Positions 1 through 10,200 of a DNA stretch of 63,448 bases are shown here, piece after piece. Source of the stretch: Balneolaceae bacterium (GTDB taxonomy: Bacteria; Bacteroidota; Rhodothermia; Balneolales; Balneolaceae); contig RECI01000168.1 in NCBI GenBank assembly GCA_007694095.1, positions 1-63,448 on the forward strand. The letters are read 5' to 3'. A program made the translations under genes and the position numbers. The notes beneath the pieces are model-generated. The model worked only from the letters and a program-made list of their open reading frames with translations. It was not told where the DNA came from and searched no databases. Numbering within the stretch: the stretch's first letter is position 1; each line of letters begins with the position of its first letter.

Positions 1-55
1 ATGAGTTGTCGGCCCTTCGGGCAAAATTGTCATTGGTCAATGACAATTTTGGGTT
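1..55. repeat. 55-bp dispersed hairpin repeat, copy 1 (cut by window start)
   Basis: These bases are identical to 19446-19500. The copy contains a GCCC-ttc-GGGC hairpin, followed by a perfect 13-bp inverted repeat (AAAATTGTCATTG, 2-nt spacer, complement) ending at base 50. It begins inside the arm of a further hairpin that is complete in the second copy, so the true repeat probably extends left of the window. It lies just past the 3' end of the neighbouring minus-strand membrane gene. The sequence identity is seen directly; its function is unknown. Confidence 0.9.
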
Positions 56-102
56 ATTTACTTAAATCAAGTACTTATCCGTGCCGCTTATTTGCTGAAC
101 CG

Positions 103-558
103 TTACACAGATGCATCTTCTTCATACCAATAAGGTATCGACCATCGAAGGAGGCATGAATAAAAAAAGAAAAATACTACCGAAACCATCCCTGAAATCA
201 TCAACTTGCCGAAATCAAACATCCAATCTGCCCGGATTAAAAACAGGTAAGAAATTAGACCCGATCCAGCCACAAATCCAAAAAACAGTTTGATCCATCC
301 GTATCTTTTTTCCTGGATCAGTACTTTAAATATCAGTATTACAAAGAAAATCAGGGCTATAACAATTACACCCGTGATCATCATAGAAATGAATCGGGGA
401 ACGATAAAGATAAAAGGAAATGCAAAATAATGAAGAAATATCAGTGCTGAACCGCCGATCTCAAACTCAAGCCATGTTTGAAGTTTTTTACGATTGTAAT
501 ATTTATCAATAACGATTTCCACCCGATGTAGCATTAAAAAAATTACTGCACCTGTCAC
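103..558 (-). CDS. Small hydrophobic membrane protein, unknown function
   Basis: This 151-residue frame is dominated by about four hydrophobic stretches (roughly residues 34-50, 58-80, 88-105 and 118-136), with charged residues between them and an acidic C-terminus (YEEDASV). That pattern suggests an inner-membrane protein. The start used here is GTG. The frame stays open only eight codons further upstream and contains no ATG there, so the N-terminus may be truncated or may start at GTG. I do not recognise a family. It is flanked on its 3' side by the 55-bp hairpin repeat, and about 80 bp separate it from the O-methyltransferase gene upstream on the same strand. Confidence 0.55.
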   Translation of the reverse strand: MTGAVIFLMLHRVEIVIDKYYNRKKLQTWLEFEIGGSALIFLHYFAFPFIFIVPRFISMMITGVIVIALIFFVILIFKVLIQEKRYGWIKLFFGFVAGSGLISYLFLIRADWMFDFGKLMISGMVSVVFFFFYSCLLRWSIPYWYEEDASV

Positions 559-635
559 CCATGTTGAAAAGGCACAATTAAATTAAGAATTTAACCATTG
601 GAATTTAAAAACCAGAAACCAGATGTCAAATTAAA

Positions 636-1292
636 TCATATATTTGATTTTTCGGATACATCTGAAAAACGGGCAATTGTGATTCCATCGCGAACAGGTA
701 GCATCACCTGTTCAAAAGAGGGATCATCTCTTAAAAGCTCGTTGAAGCAGTGAACAGCTTTTCCTTTTTCAGTTTCCAGGCTGATAACTTCACCTCCCCA
801 AAGTGTATTATCGGCAACCAGGATTCCGCCTCTCTTTAATATTCTTTTCAGCAATCTGAAATATTCAGGATAATTCACCTTATCTGCATCAAGAAAAATC
901 AGGTCAAATAGACCTTCCAGTTTTGGTATAATATCGAGTGCATTACCGGAAATTTGACGGATAATTTCATTATATGGCACTTCGGCAAAATATCGATCAG
1001 ATATGTTTTTATAATGCAAATTAATGTCAATCGTAACTAATTCACTTTTTTTATTCATCACATCTGCCATCATCAGCGCTGAATACCCAGTAAAAGTGCC
1101 AATTTCAAGAACCCTTTTTGCACCAGAAAGCTGTACCAGCAACCTCATAAGCATACCTACCTGCCTGCCACTGATCATATCAGTATATTCAAGGTTTTGC
1201 TCAGATTCACGAACCAGACGCTGAACAATTTCAGGTTCGGGTGTGGTGAACGATTCTGTATATTCTTCTATTTTATTTTTGATTATCATCAT
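636..1292 (-). CDS. Class I SAM-dependent O-methyltransferase (CCoAOMT-like)
   Basis: The 218-residue protein has the size and motif order of the bacterial family-3 O-methyltransferases (caffeoyl-CoA/catechol OMT-like). The SAM-binding motif I is VLEIGTFTGYSAL near residue 60. The acidic motif LVTIDIN follows near residue 85, then DLIFLDADKVNY near residue 131, which in this family supplies metal and substrate contacts. GGILVADNTLWGGEV near residue 155 is the characteristic post-motif segment. The family transfers methyl groups to vicinal hydroxyls in a cation-dependent way; the substrate cannot be read from sequence. It is divergent from the acyltransferase gene, sharing an upstream region of about 60 bp. 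Confidence 0.9.
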   Translation of the reverse strand: MMIIKNKIEEYTESFTTPEPEIVQRLVRESEQNLEYTDMISGRQVGMLMRLLVQLSGAKRVLEIGTFTGYSALMMADVMNKKSELVTIDINLHYKNISDRYFAEVPYNEIIRQISGNALDIIPKLEGLFDLIFLDADKVNYPEYFRLLKRILKRGGILVADNTLWGGEVISLETEKGKAVHCFNELLRDDPSFEQVMLPVRDGITIARFSDVSEKSNI

Positions 1293-1355
1293 ATTGAAAT
1301 ATGCAAAAAATTTACGGACTCAATAGTTTCTTTCACCCTTAGCCGGAAATCGCTT

Positions 1356-2033
1356 ATGACAAACATCCCAGAATTTATTCCAGCGGATGAATCGCCCTGG
1401 TTTATTCCGGTTTTTGACTTTTATGTGAGGAATTTATTTTGGCGGAGGTTTCATCGTGTATGGTTCATTCAAAATTATAGCCCGGATGCTAAAAGTAAGT
1501 CGATTTATTATCTCAATCACACCTCATGGTGGGATGGATTGGTACCATTACTCCTGAATCAAAAAGTGTTCAGGCAAAATGCCCGCGCTATGATGGAAGA
1601 TAAGCAGATGCACAGGCACAGTTTTTTTAAAAAAATTGGGGCTTTTTCGGTAAATCTTGAAAATCCAAAAAGTGTGATTACATCTTTGCGCTTTGCAGTT
1701 GAATCCATGAGCCGGCCAGGTGCATCTCTTTTTATCTATCCTGAAGGAAAAATAGTACCCTTTACCATTGCCAAGCCCGACTTTAAAAAAGGCCTTGCCT
1801 GGATTGTTTCAAAATGCCCGGATGCCGATGTCGTGCCTGTCGGCATCCTAATCCATACAGCTGTGTCTGACAAACCAGAAATGTATATCAATATTGGTGA
1901 ACCAGTAAATGTTAATCACAGTCCTGAGTTGAGTGAACTGAATAATCTGCTTGAAACCGAATTAAAGAAAGTTTTAACTGATTTGCATAAAACTGCATAC
2001 AAGAAGAGCACCGCCTTTCAGCGCCTTATCTGA
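1356..2033 (+). CDS. PlsC-like lysophospholipid acyltransferase
   Basis: This 225-residue acyltransferase of the LPLAT/AGPAT superfamily transfers a fatty acyl group to a lysophospholipid or similar acceptor at the membrane. The catalytic HX4D motif is visible as HTSWWD (within LNHTSWWDG), and the acceptor-binding motif as YPEGKIVP. I place the start at ATG 1356, because the frame upstream of it overlaps the divergent methyltransferase gene and carries no family similarity. The motif block HTSWWD rather than NHxSxxD/FPEGTRS suggests a divergent subfamily, so the exact substrate is open. A MITE-like element sits immediately downstream. Confidence 0.85.
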   Translation: MTNIPEFIPADESPWFIPVFDFYVRNLFWRRFHRVWFIQNYSPDAKSKSIYYLNHTSWWDGLVPLLLNQKVFRQNARAMMEDKQMHRHSFFKKIGAFSVNLENPKSVITSLRFAVESMSRPGASLFIYPEGKIVPFTIAKPDFKKGLAWIVSKCPDADVVPVGILIHTAVSDKPEMYINIGEPVNVNHSPELSELNNLLETELKKVLTDLHKTAYKKSTAFQRLI

Positions 2034-2038
2034 TTACC

Positions 2039-2178
2039 TTTAACCCGGATTAAGCGATAGACTTCCGAAGTCTTTCGGAGTTGTGAAAGAAACCCTTACA
2101 TATTAAAAAATCGAAGTTAAAATAAAATGAAGAGAGACTTCGAAAGTCTTTTTCGTCTATTGCTTAATGTGGGTTAAA
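2039..2178. mobile_element. 140-bp MITE-like inverted-repeat element
   Basis: The ends form terminal inverted repeats of 24 bp matching at 21 positions: TTTAACCC..ATTAAGC.ATAGAC at the left and its complement at the right. Inside are two small palindromes, AGACTTC-C-GAAGTCT and AGACTT-CGA-AAGTCT. No open reading frame fits inside. It fills most of the 250-bp spacer between two convergent genes. Terminal repeats plus non-coding content fit a miniature inverted-repeat element; alternatively it could serve as a bidirectional structured terminator. Confidence 0.55.
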
Positions 2179-2283
2179 TTGACATAACCAGGTCGCATTA
2201 GCAGATAATTACTTACGGACTTTGCGTTCTTAAAGGCAGCTGCAAAAGTGCCGTATAAACTATAACATGTGAGATGTAAACCT

Positions 2284-3318
2284 CTACAATTTTACAGCTT
2301 CTCTTTTGTTATTGCTTTCTATCGCCTTTTCGATAATCCGGATTATAAGAGTTCCTGTTTCAGGCAGTACGGGCACCTCCCCTTTACTTTCTATAGCTTC
2401 TCGTAATTCTTCATAAAATCCCGGGTAATTTCCCGGCAGTGTTTTAACCCTTTCAACATAGATATTTCCATCATTTTCGAGATGCAGCATTCCCCAGTTT
2501 TCCTCGGGTTCCAACCCCCAACCGGGCGCATCCGGAAGAAGGCCGGCAGCCAGTGCTTCTTCCTGTGGATCCAGTCCGTACTTAATGAAAGTACCTTGTG
2601 TACCCCTGATGATAAACCGAGCTGTAGCTTCCGGAACCAGCATTCCAGCACGCAGCAACACTTTTATTCCGGGATAATAAAGTGTAAGGTCAAAACGATC
2701 GTCGGCATCACCCCCCCTCTGACTCCTCACATCTGCAAAAACAGCTGTTGGACTGCCAAACAACAGCAACGTCTGATCGATCAGGTGGGGTGAAAGATCA
2801 TACAAAATTCCGCTGCCCGGAAGTTCTTTTTCTTTCCAGGCGTCATCGCGAAGGCGGTTTCTAAACCGGTTCCAGGCAGCTTCATACTCAACAATATTTC
2901 CAAGCCTGCCGCTTTCTATTATATTTTTCACTGTATAAAAATCGCCATCCCATCGCCGGTTTTGAAAAATCGTTAAAATACGGTTCTGCTGTTTCGCCAA
3001 ATCCGTTAACTGCTCTGCTTCAGTTGAAGTCACCGTAAAAGGCTTTTCCACTACCACATGTTTGCCTGCCATCAACGCGTCATATGTCTGCTGAAAATGC
3101 ACGGCATTCGGCGATGTGATGACAACCAAATCAAGTTTATCATCCTCAAGAAGGGTACTCATATCCCTCACAAGCCTGGCATCCGGGAAATCGGTAAGTG
3201 AATCATCTTTGGTTCGCTGCATTACAGATGTAACCTTGAAACCCGGTGCTGTCTTTAAAAGCGGTACATGGAAATATTTGGCTGATTTACCGTAACCAAC
3301 GATTGCTGTTTGAATCAT
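2284..3318 (-). CDS. Gfo/Idh/MocA-family NAD(P)-dependent oxidoreductase
   Basis: The 344-residue protein has the two-domain layout of the family. The N-terminal Rossmann fold opens with MIQTAIVGYGKSAKYFHVPLL (GxGxxA-type dinucleotide motif). The segment VVVEKPFTVTSTEAEQL near residue 90 contains the signature EKP, whose Lys is catalytic in the family. The C-terminal part carries YDLSPHLIDQTLLLFG near residue 175. These enzymes oxidise or reduce sugars, inositols and related compounds. It follows the glycoside hydrolase gene by 9 bp on the same strand, so it probably acts on a released sugar. Most similar in style to the YvaA/scyllo-inositol dehydrogenase-like branch, but the substrate is unproven. 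Confidence 0.92.
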   Translation of the reverse strand: MIQTAIVGYGKSAKYFHVPLLKTAPGFKVTSVMQRTKDDSLTDFPDARLVRDMSTLLEDDKLDLVVITSPNAVHFQQTYDALMAGKHVVVEKPFTVTSTEAEQLTDLAKQQNRILTIFQNRRWDGDFYTVKNIIESGRLGNIVEYEAAWNRFRNRLRDDAWKEKELPGSGILYDLSPHLIDQTLLLFGSPTAVFADVRSQRGGDADDRFDLTLYYPGIKVLLRAGMLVPEATARFIIRGTQGTFIKYGLDPQEEALAAGLLPDAPGWGLEPEENWGMLHLENDGNIYVERVKTLPGNYPGFYEELREAIESKGEVPVLPETGTLIIRIIEKAIESNNKREAVKL

Positions 3319-3327
3319 GATTTACCT

Positions 3328-5625
3328 TTATTGCTTATTGATGTTCCATACCAGGGCACTTCTGCCATGAAGACCGGCCTGTATGGCAACAGTACCATCA
3401 GCTGCACCGGCTTCAAAGCGGGTTTGATGTATGAGTTCATGAATGGAATAAATACTATCCTCACCGGTTTTCAAATAAATTTCAACCTCCTTTAACTGAT
3501 ATCCGTGATTAATGGCAAAAAGCAGCCAGCCATTATCGTGTTCCTGCAGGCGAATCGCCACAGGCGCTTCACTGTTTCCGTCATGAGAACTGGTCACTTT
3601 TCTTTCGATACCTGCCCATTCGGCAAGACCCAAAATAAAAGCCACATTTTCCTCAATTAATTCGGGATGATTGGCCATTCCTAGAAACGTACCGATCAGC
3701 ATGGCCTCACCTTCACCATAGGTATGGACTGTAATACCAGGGTCACCTGTTAACCCAAGATTTGCAAGAATGGTAACATTGCTCCCTTCCAAAGGTGTTG
3801 CAGACGCGCCGTAAAGAGTCCCGGTCAATCCTGGATTACCGGGGATTTTCCGGGTGGCCGGATGAGTATGATTCACTACGTTGAAGATTATTTCATCTTC
3901 ACGCATAAAGACCTCATTTTCCTGAACCCCGAATACATCACTGAGTCCCATTCCGGGTATTCTGTCGGATGCATATCCTCTCTCATCATTCCATGCCAAA
4001 CGCGCCTCCGCAGCTACATACCCCCCGGCTTCAACAAACCGTTTTACACCATCAGCAGCATCACGGGTGAACATGAGCGACCATGGCATAAGAATCAACT
4101 TATACTGAGAAAGATCACCATCTTCCAGATCGCGCCGGTGTATAAAGTCAACTGGTATGTTGTGTTCTGCAAATACCCTGTAGTAGCCCATCAGAGAGTC
4201 GTGATGTCCACCCGGGAATTCAAATCGTCTCTGTGCTCCCCCTACCATTTGGGCTAATGGGTTATAAACGATTGCAACCTGTGCTTTTTCCGGCTGTGAC
4301 TGCAAAAAAAGCTCCATATAATCATCCACTGTCCGGGCAATCTGTCCGGAATTTATGGCTCGTTCCGTCACAGTCCCATCCTGGTTAACCAGCCCATAGC
4401 CACCCGATTCATATCCGGATGACATGGGATAATATGCATATATATTGATAGCCTTCGCCCCTTTTGCGATGGCCGACCAGGCCCAGACGTTATGATCACC
4501 CGGAGTAACCGGATCGCTGATCAAAAGTGCAATCGTCCCAATTCCAGCCTGCAGCTCACCAACATACCAACCCCCCTTATCTTTATTGGCACTTCGAGCA
4601 AAATCCATCATATTCATAACACGCCAGGCCGGCCAGTGCCGGTCGGGGTGGTTATGCTTAGGATAGAGCGAAACCCCATAGAAATCCACAACATCAGCCA
4701 TCAGAAAATCATCCGTTGCACCTACACCAAGATGTGGGGATATTATGATAGACGAGACCGCCGCATGTGATGTAATCACATTATGATGATCGGCTTCTCT
4801 CACGGCATCGTATCTCGCACCTAAATCATCCTGAAGCTTCTCATAAATAAACGTTTTCCAGTCAAGATAATCCGTATAACTCAGGATTGTACTGAACCTT
4901 GGCGGGCTAACGTCTTCCCAGGTTTCGAAACCCCGGTGCCATGCTGTATTCAGGTTTTCGAGAGTATGATACTTATCCCTGAGCCATTCGCGAAATTTCG
5001 ACTGGGTGTAGGGGCAATAGCAGAATTGGGCATTTTGTACATAGTCAATATTAGCCCAGTTTATGATGTGTGGTTCGCTCCAAAGATCCCATCCGTAAAA
5101 GTTGGAATATTCGTTTGCAACTCTGGCAGTTTCCGTATAAAAATTGTGAACTGCCTCTGCTACACCATCATGATCTGTGCAAAAACCCGGTGCTGACTGA
5201 GACTCAATCATCACACCGCTTTGAGTTTGGAATTTCGCTGTCGGATATTGTTTACCAACCCAATCAGGCGCAGAATCCACATACATCTGGATAAAAACTC
5301 TCAGGCCAACCTCATCTGCAAGTTCCATCAATAAACGAAGATTTTCAAAGTTATACTCACCAGGTCTCGGTTCAGCACGCTGCCATTCAACCCATGTGCG
5401 AACGGTATTAAAACCAAGATTTTTTATTTGCTGAAGATCACTTCTCCACTCAGTCCTCGATTCTTCAGTTAATGCCGATAACATTGGTGCCCTTGCATCA
5501 CCCCCGCTATACCATACAGAAAAGGGGAAAAAATCGGGATCAAAAAGCTGGTCAGGTGTTTGCTGGGCCTGTAATTGAATAGGTAAATAAATGGCGATAA
5601 GAATAGAAAACAAATATAATTTCAT
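3328..5625 (-). CDS. Secreted GH42-type beta-galactosidase-like glycoside hydrolase
   Basis: The protein has 765 residues with a clear signal peptide (MKLYLFSILIAIYLPIQLQA, cut before QQTP). A TIM-barrel catalytic domain follows with family-42 hallmarks: FNTVRTWVEWQRAEPRPGEYNF near residue 75, the probable acid/base Glu in WDLWSEPHI near residue 185, and the probable nucleophile in GWYVGELQAG near residue 358. A Rossmann-like trimerisation domain (KAQVAIVYNP to GGYVAAEARLAW, about 450-560) and a small beta-rich C-terminus complete the GH42/A4 layout. Export points to extracellular or periplasmic attack on beta-galactosides or related glycans. Its partner is the oxidoreductase gene 9 bp downstream. 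Confidence 0.9.
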   Translation of the reverse strand: MKLYLFSILIAIYLPIQLQAQQTPDQLFDPDFFPFSVWYSGGDARAPMLSALTEESRTEWRSDLQQIKNLGFNTVRTWVEWQRAEPRPGEYNFENLRLLMELADEVGLRVFIQMYVDSAPDWVGKQYPTAKFQTQSGVMIESQSAPGFCTDHDGVAEAVHNFYTETARVANEYSNFYGWDLWSEPHIINWANIDYVQNAQFCYCPYTQSKFREWLRDKYHTLENLNTAWHRGFETWEDVSPPRFSTILSYTDYLDWKTFIYEKLQDDLGARYDAVREADHHNVITSHAAVSSIIISPHLGVGATDDFLMADVVDFYGVSLYPKHNHPDRHWPAWRVMNMMDFARSANKDKGGWYVGELQAGIGTIALLISDPVTPGDHNVWAWSAIAKGAKAINIYAYYPMSSGYESGGYGLVNQDGTVTERAINSGQIARTVDDYMELFLQSQPEKAQVAIVYNPLAQMVGGAQRRFEFPGGHHDSLMGYYRVFAEHNIPVDFIHRRDLEDGDLSQYKLILMPWSLMFTRDAADGVKRFVEAGGYVAAEARLAWNDERGYASDRIPGMGLSDVFGVQENEVFMREDEIIFNVVNHTHPATRKIPGNPGLTGTLYGASATPLEGSNVTILANLGLTGDPGITVHTYGEGEAMLIGTFLGMANHPELIEENVAFILGLAEWAGIERKVTSSHDGNSEAPVAIRLQEHDNGWLLFAINHGYQLKEVEIYLKTGEDSIYSIHELIHQTRFEAGAADGTVAIQAGLHGRSALVWNINKQ

Positions 5626-6160
5626 GGTAAAGATCCCTGGTTTTTGAATATTTGTTGGTTAGCCTGATTTTGCTCTAAATACCGGCAATTAATATTACTT
5701 ATTACAATTCTTTAAAATAAGTAAAAGAGAGATGCTGTGAAGAGTATTTCGAATTTTCTTTAATACAGATTTCAACAGCCTCAATTAATCAGTACCATAA
5801 TCCGGATACTTGCTTTTTTAGTTTGTTGATATTATCATGATTAGAGTAAATATTTTTTTAAATTATTACCGGTGCTTTTCAGCAATTCTTCAATTAATAT
5901 CATTTAAACCGTTCGTATATAGCTACATCGTTACAGTTTCACAGGCAGTTCAATTCACATAAAAATTATTCCAGTTTATATATTCTGTGAATGAATTACA
6001 GAATTATTTAATTAACTGGTATATCATTGTTAAATTGAATTTGCACGAAATCTGATATATTATTGTAAAATGTGAAACAATATTAGCGACTTGAATACAG
6101 TTAAATTCTGTATATTCCGGTTGTGAAATATCCCATTACACACTATTAGCATTTTCCATT
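5626..6160. other. AT-rich intergenic region between divergent genes
   Basis: This 535-bp spacer lies between the starts of the glycosidase and the PorV-like gene, so it should hold promoters in both directions. No open reading frame is convincing. A 7-bp inverted repeat (ATTCTGT at 5982-5988 and ACAGAAT at 5998-6004) and a looser one (GAATACAG / CTGTATATTC near 6093-6118) could be operators. I could not assign promoter boxes with confidence. Confidence 0.4.
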
Positions 6161-7285
6161 ATGAAAAAAGTTTTATTCGCAATATTTGCAACAATTTTAC
6201 TCCCCCTGAGTACGATGGCCCAGGTTGGAATAACGGCAGTACCGTTCCTTCAAATTGAACCCGATTCCAGAGCTACGGGAATGGGTAATACAGGTGTAGC
6301 CATTGCCGACAATGCATCTGCAATTTTCTGGAATCCAGCCGGATTGGCCTTTCAAAATCAAAGCCAGATAAGCCTTACACACGCCAACTGGCTGCCAGCT
6401 TTTAATGCTGATCTTTTCTACGATTATCTCGTAGGAACCTATCACGTTGACGGCATTGGAACAATTGGCGGCCATATAACTTTTCTGAATCTTGGCGAAC
6501 AGACCAGGACGGATGAAACCGGCCTCGAGCTTGGACGTTTCAATAGTTTTGAAATTTCTGCCGGGTTATCTTACGGTTTTCGATTGTCGGATAACTTTGC
6601 ACTTGGCACCGGAATTCGTTACATCTACAGCTCCCTGGCAGATGGAAGCGTGAGCGGACAGCAGATCAATCCCGGCTCAAGTATCGGAGTGGATCTTGCA
6701 GCATTATATAAAACCAACCCATTTACCGTTGCAAATCGAGAGGCAACATTTAACGCAGGCTTTAATCTTTCAAATATTGGCCCGGGTATTCAATACACAG
6801 ATAATGCTCAAAGAGACCCCCTGCCAACGATGTTCAGGGCCGGTTGGGCATACAAAATGGATCTTGACAGAAATGGCCTGAATACACTCACATTCTCTAA
6901 CGACATTTCAAAAATTATGGCCAGAAATGAGCGTGTTGGAACTGATCCAGACAGTCCTGAGTACGAAACAATGGGTGTTTTTGAAGCTTTGTTTAATTCA
7001 TGGGGTTCTTTCGAACGATTCAATGGCACTGAAACAGTAACCGTTTCTCTTGCACAGCAACTGATGTTTGGATTCGGACTTGAATATTGGTACGATAACC
7101 TGTTCGCACTCAGAACCGGTTACTATTTTGAACATCCGGAAAACGGAAACCGTGAATTTATTACTCTTGGAGCGGGACTGCGTTACAATATTTTTGGTGT
7201 TGATTTTAGCTACCTCTATACTTTGGAAGATGATCACCCGCTTGCAAATACTATAAGGCTAAGCCTATTGATTAATTTCAGATAA
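6161..7285 (+). CDS. PorV/PorQ-family type IX secretion outer-membrane protein
   Basis: The protein has 374 residues with a signal peptide ending at LPLSTMAQ. The diagnostic N-terminal block of the PorV/PorQ family follows: FLQIEPDSRATGMGNTGVAI, then ASAIFWNPAGLAF near residue 50. The rest alternates hydrophobic and polar residues as in a beta barrel and ends with an aromatic-rich strand (LSLLINFR). PorV in the type IX system shuttles cargo from the SprA translocon to the attachment complex; paralogues vary in role. It heads a run of genes whose next member carries a type IX sorting domain only 10 bp downstream, which supports a carrier/cargo pairing. Whether this is PorV itself or a paralogue is open. 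Confidence 0.85.
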   Translation: MKKVLFAIFATILLPLSTMAQVGITAVPFLQIEPDSRATGMGNTGVAIADNASAIFWNPAGLAFQNQSQISLTHANWLPAFNADLFYDYLVGTYHVDGIGTIGGHITFLNLGEQTRTDETGLELGRFNSFEISAGLSYGFRLSDNFALGTGIRYIYSSLADGSVSGQQINPGSSIGVDLAALYKTNPFTVANREATFNAGFNLSNIGPGIQYTDNAQRDPLPTMFRAGWAYKMDLDRNGLNTLTFSNDISKIMARNERVGTDPDSPEYETMGVFEALFNSWGSFERFNGTETVTVSLAQQLMFGFGLEYWYDNLFALRTGYYFEHPENGNREFITLGAGLRYNIFGVDFSYLYTLEDDHPLANTIRLSLLINFR

Positions 7286-7295
7286 GCTCTGATTA

Positions 7296-10200
7296 ATGAC
7301 ATACAGGTTTTCAGGAAGCAGTGGTATCTTTGTTGTATCACTGCTTTTTTTGTTTTTTGATGGCTTGGTTGCCGTTCAAGCACAAATACCGGTACTCAGG
7401 TCTGCAGAGCATCCTGTTAACCGGAATACACCCATTAACAGCTCTGTCAATCCTGTTGAAGGAACCCTTCAGATTCTTGCCATTATGGTAGAATTTCAGC
7501 CTGATGAAAACAGGTTTACATCAGGCAATGGCACCTTTGGACCGGGCAGTATCCCATACCTCGAAAATCCGGGCTCAAATATTGATCCATTGCCTCATAA
7601 CAGGGAATATTTTGAGGCACATCTTGAATTTGTAAAAAACTACTTTGAAAGAATGTCTCAAGGTAAACTGAACATAGAGTATCATGTTCTTCCAGACATT
7701 TTCAGGTTGCCTTTTCAGATGCAGGAGTATTCTCCAATTGGAGTAGATCCTGAACTTACACCTCTCGCATCGTTAGCTCAGGATTCATGGTCACTGGTGG
7801 CACAAAAAGGCTCATTGCCTGAAACGCTTAATCCTCAAACTGATACAGCGTTTATTATCTTCCATGCCGGTGTCGGGCGCGACATTCAACTAACAGGTAC
7901 AACACTTGATAAAACTCCACAGGATATCCCGTCTGTTTACTTAGGCAAGCAGGCTTTTCGCAATCTGTTATCGGATCCCTCATTCAGCGGATTTGAAATA
8001 GACAATGGGAACCTGCTGGTTGAGAATACCTTGATTTTACCCAGAACATTAACCCGATCAGGCGAAGATATAACCGGCAACCGTTTTGTTCTTCCATTAT
8101 CCATAAACGGCATGGCAACTGCTCAGATTGGAAGCCATCTAGGCCTGCCCGATCTGTTTAATACCAAAACCGGGGAATCCGGAATTGGACGTTTTGGCCT
8201 GATGGACGGCGCCGGAATTTTTGCATACAACGGACTCTTTCCGCCCGGGCTATCCGCCTGGGAACGAACCTTTCTTGGCTGGGCTGAACCTTTTGATGTA
8301 TCATTCGACAATGATCTGATACAATTACCGGCAATTTCGTTAAACGGTTCGAAACATATAGCAAAAGTTGAACTTTCTTCTGATGAATATTTTTTAATAG
8401 AAAATCGGCACAGAGACCCCTATGATGAAGGTCTTACTTTAACTATTCGCAGGACTGACGGCTCATTAACTCAGCAAAGGTTTACAAACAGGGATACCGA
8501 ATTTGTAAACCAGCGCAGCGGTTTCGACCGGCTGTTGGAACCCGGAGTGGTGGTTGATGTAAGTAATTATGATTTTGCCCTCCCCGGAGGCCTCGATGAT
8601 AGCGGCGAGAACGAGCGTTTGCTTAATGGCGGTATTTTAATTTGGCATATTGACGAATCGGTAATTCGTCAAAAACTTGGGCGTGAGGGAATCAACAACA
8701 ACCCGGAACGCCGGGCCGTAAATCTCCGCGAAGCCGATGGAGCCCAGGATATCGGACGCCCCGCTTCTGTAGGGCTGTTCCAGAATGAAACGAATGGGTC
8801 TCCTTTTGATTTTTGGTGGTCGGGAAATAATGCAACCGTTATTTCGCCATCAGGTGAAATTACACTCTATCAAAACAGGTTTGGCCCCAACACAATTCCT
8901 GATAACAGGAGCAATTCAGGTGCAGTGTCATTTTTTGAAATCTTTGATTTTTCAGACAATCTCCCAACTGCCAGTTTCAGAATTCATCAGGTAAATCCAT
9001 ATTCACACCTGTACCAGGTTATCCATTCCAGGAATGACCTCCGGGTGGCAACATTTACCGAATTCGCCGATCAATATTACAGGAGATATCCCCTCGCAAT
9101 ACAACCTTACCTGTCAAAAACGGAAAATTGGGTAGTGATCCCCGGTAATAATGGAATTCATATATACAATCCTGATTCTGATTTTCTTTCGGATGTTTTA
9201 CAAACAGGATATCATATTCAGCAACCTTTCATATCTTCACAAAACGGTTTTTTTACACTTGCAGAGAAACCAACTGCTGACAAACAAGAGATTTACGTGA
9301 CAGGATATAAATGGTCTGAAGATCTGGTACATGAGTTGTGGAAATTTACTGCCCCTGCCCCCAATGGTTTTGTGAGTTCATCAGAGCAAAATATTCTGGA
9401 CATTGATGGCACCAATGTTAGATTCGACATTCTTGAATTAAATAATCTCTTCTTGCTTAAGCCTTCATGGTTTTCGGGAATTAATAATGGCTATCAATCA
9501 AGGATTGAAGACAACAGCCTGGTTCTTCAATTTCCCGGCGGCGTACAGACATTTCCAATTATTGAGGATTTACAAAACATCAGAATTCATACCGGAATCA
9601 TAAAAAATGGTAACAATGATATCACTTTTTACCTGTTATTGGATAATAAACTCTCACTGTACACATCGGATACCGGATATACTGAAGAATTGATATTATC
9701 CGAAAATAGTTTAATCGATTGGCCGGCTATTGCAGATTTTAATAAAGACGGATCCCCGGATATTTTGTTTATTGACCTTGACGCCAACTCCCTAATTGCC
9801 AAAAATAAATATGGCGCAATGCTGCCCAACTTTCCATTACGTCCTCCAAAAGATGTCCGTTTTATTGGTACACCAATAATAGCCGATCTAAACGGTGATG
9901 GATTTTATGAACTTTTGATAACCGGACTGGATCAATTTTCAATGAATATCTACGCATATACCCAATCTGGCAAAATTGCTGATGGTTTTCCGCTATATGT
10001 CGGAAGTGTGTCTGATATGGAAAACCAGCCAGTACATCCCCTGATCACTAATGAATATTTGGTCGCTGTAAGTCATGAAGGAGATCTTAAGGTGTGGCTG
10101 TTCCCGAATATTTCCGAAACAGCATGGGCATCACGTTATGGCAATCAGACAAATAATAAGGTGAGTGCATTTATAAAAGCCATAACCCCTCAATTACCGG

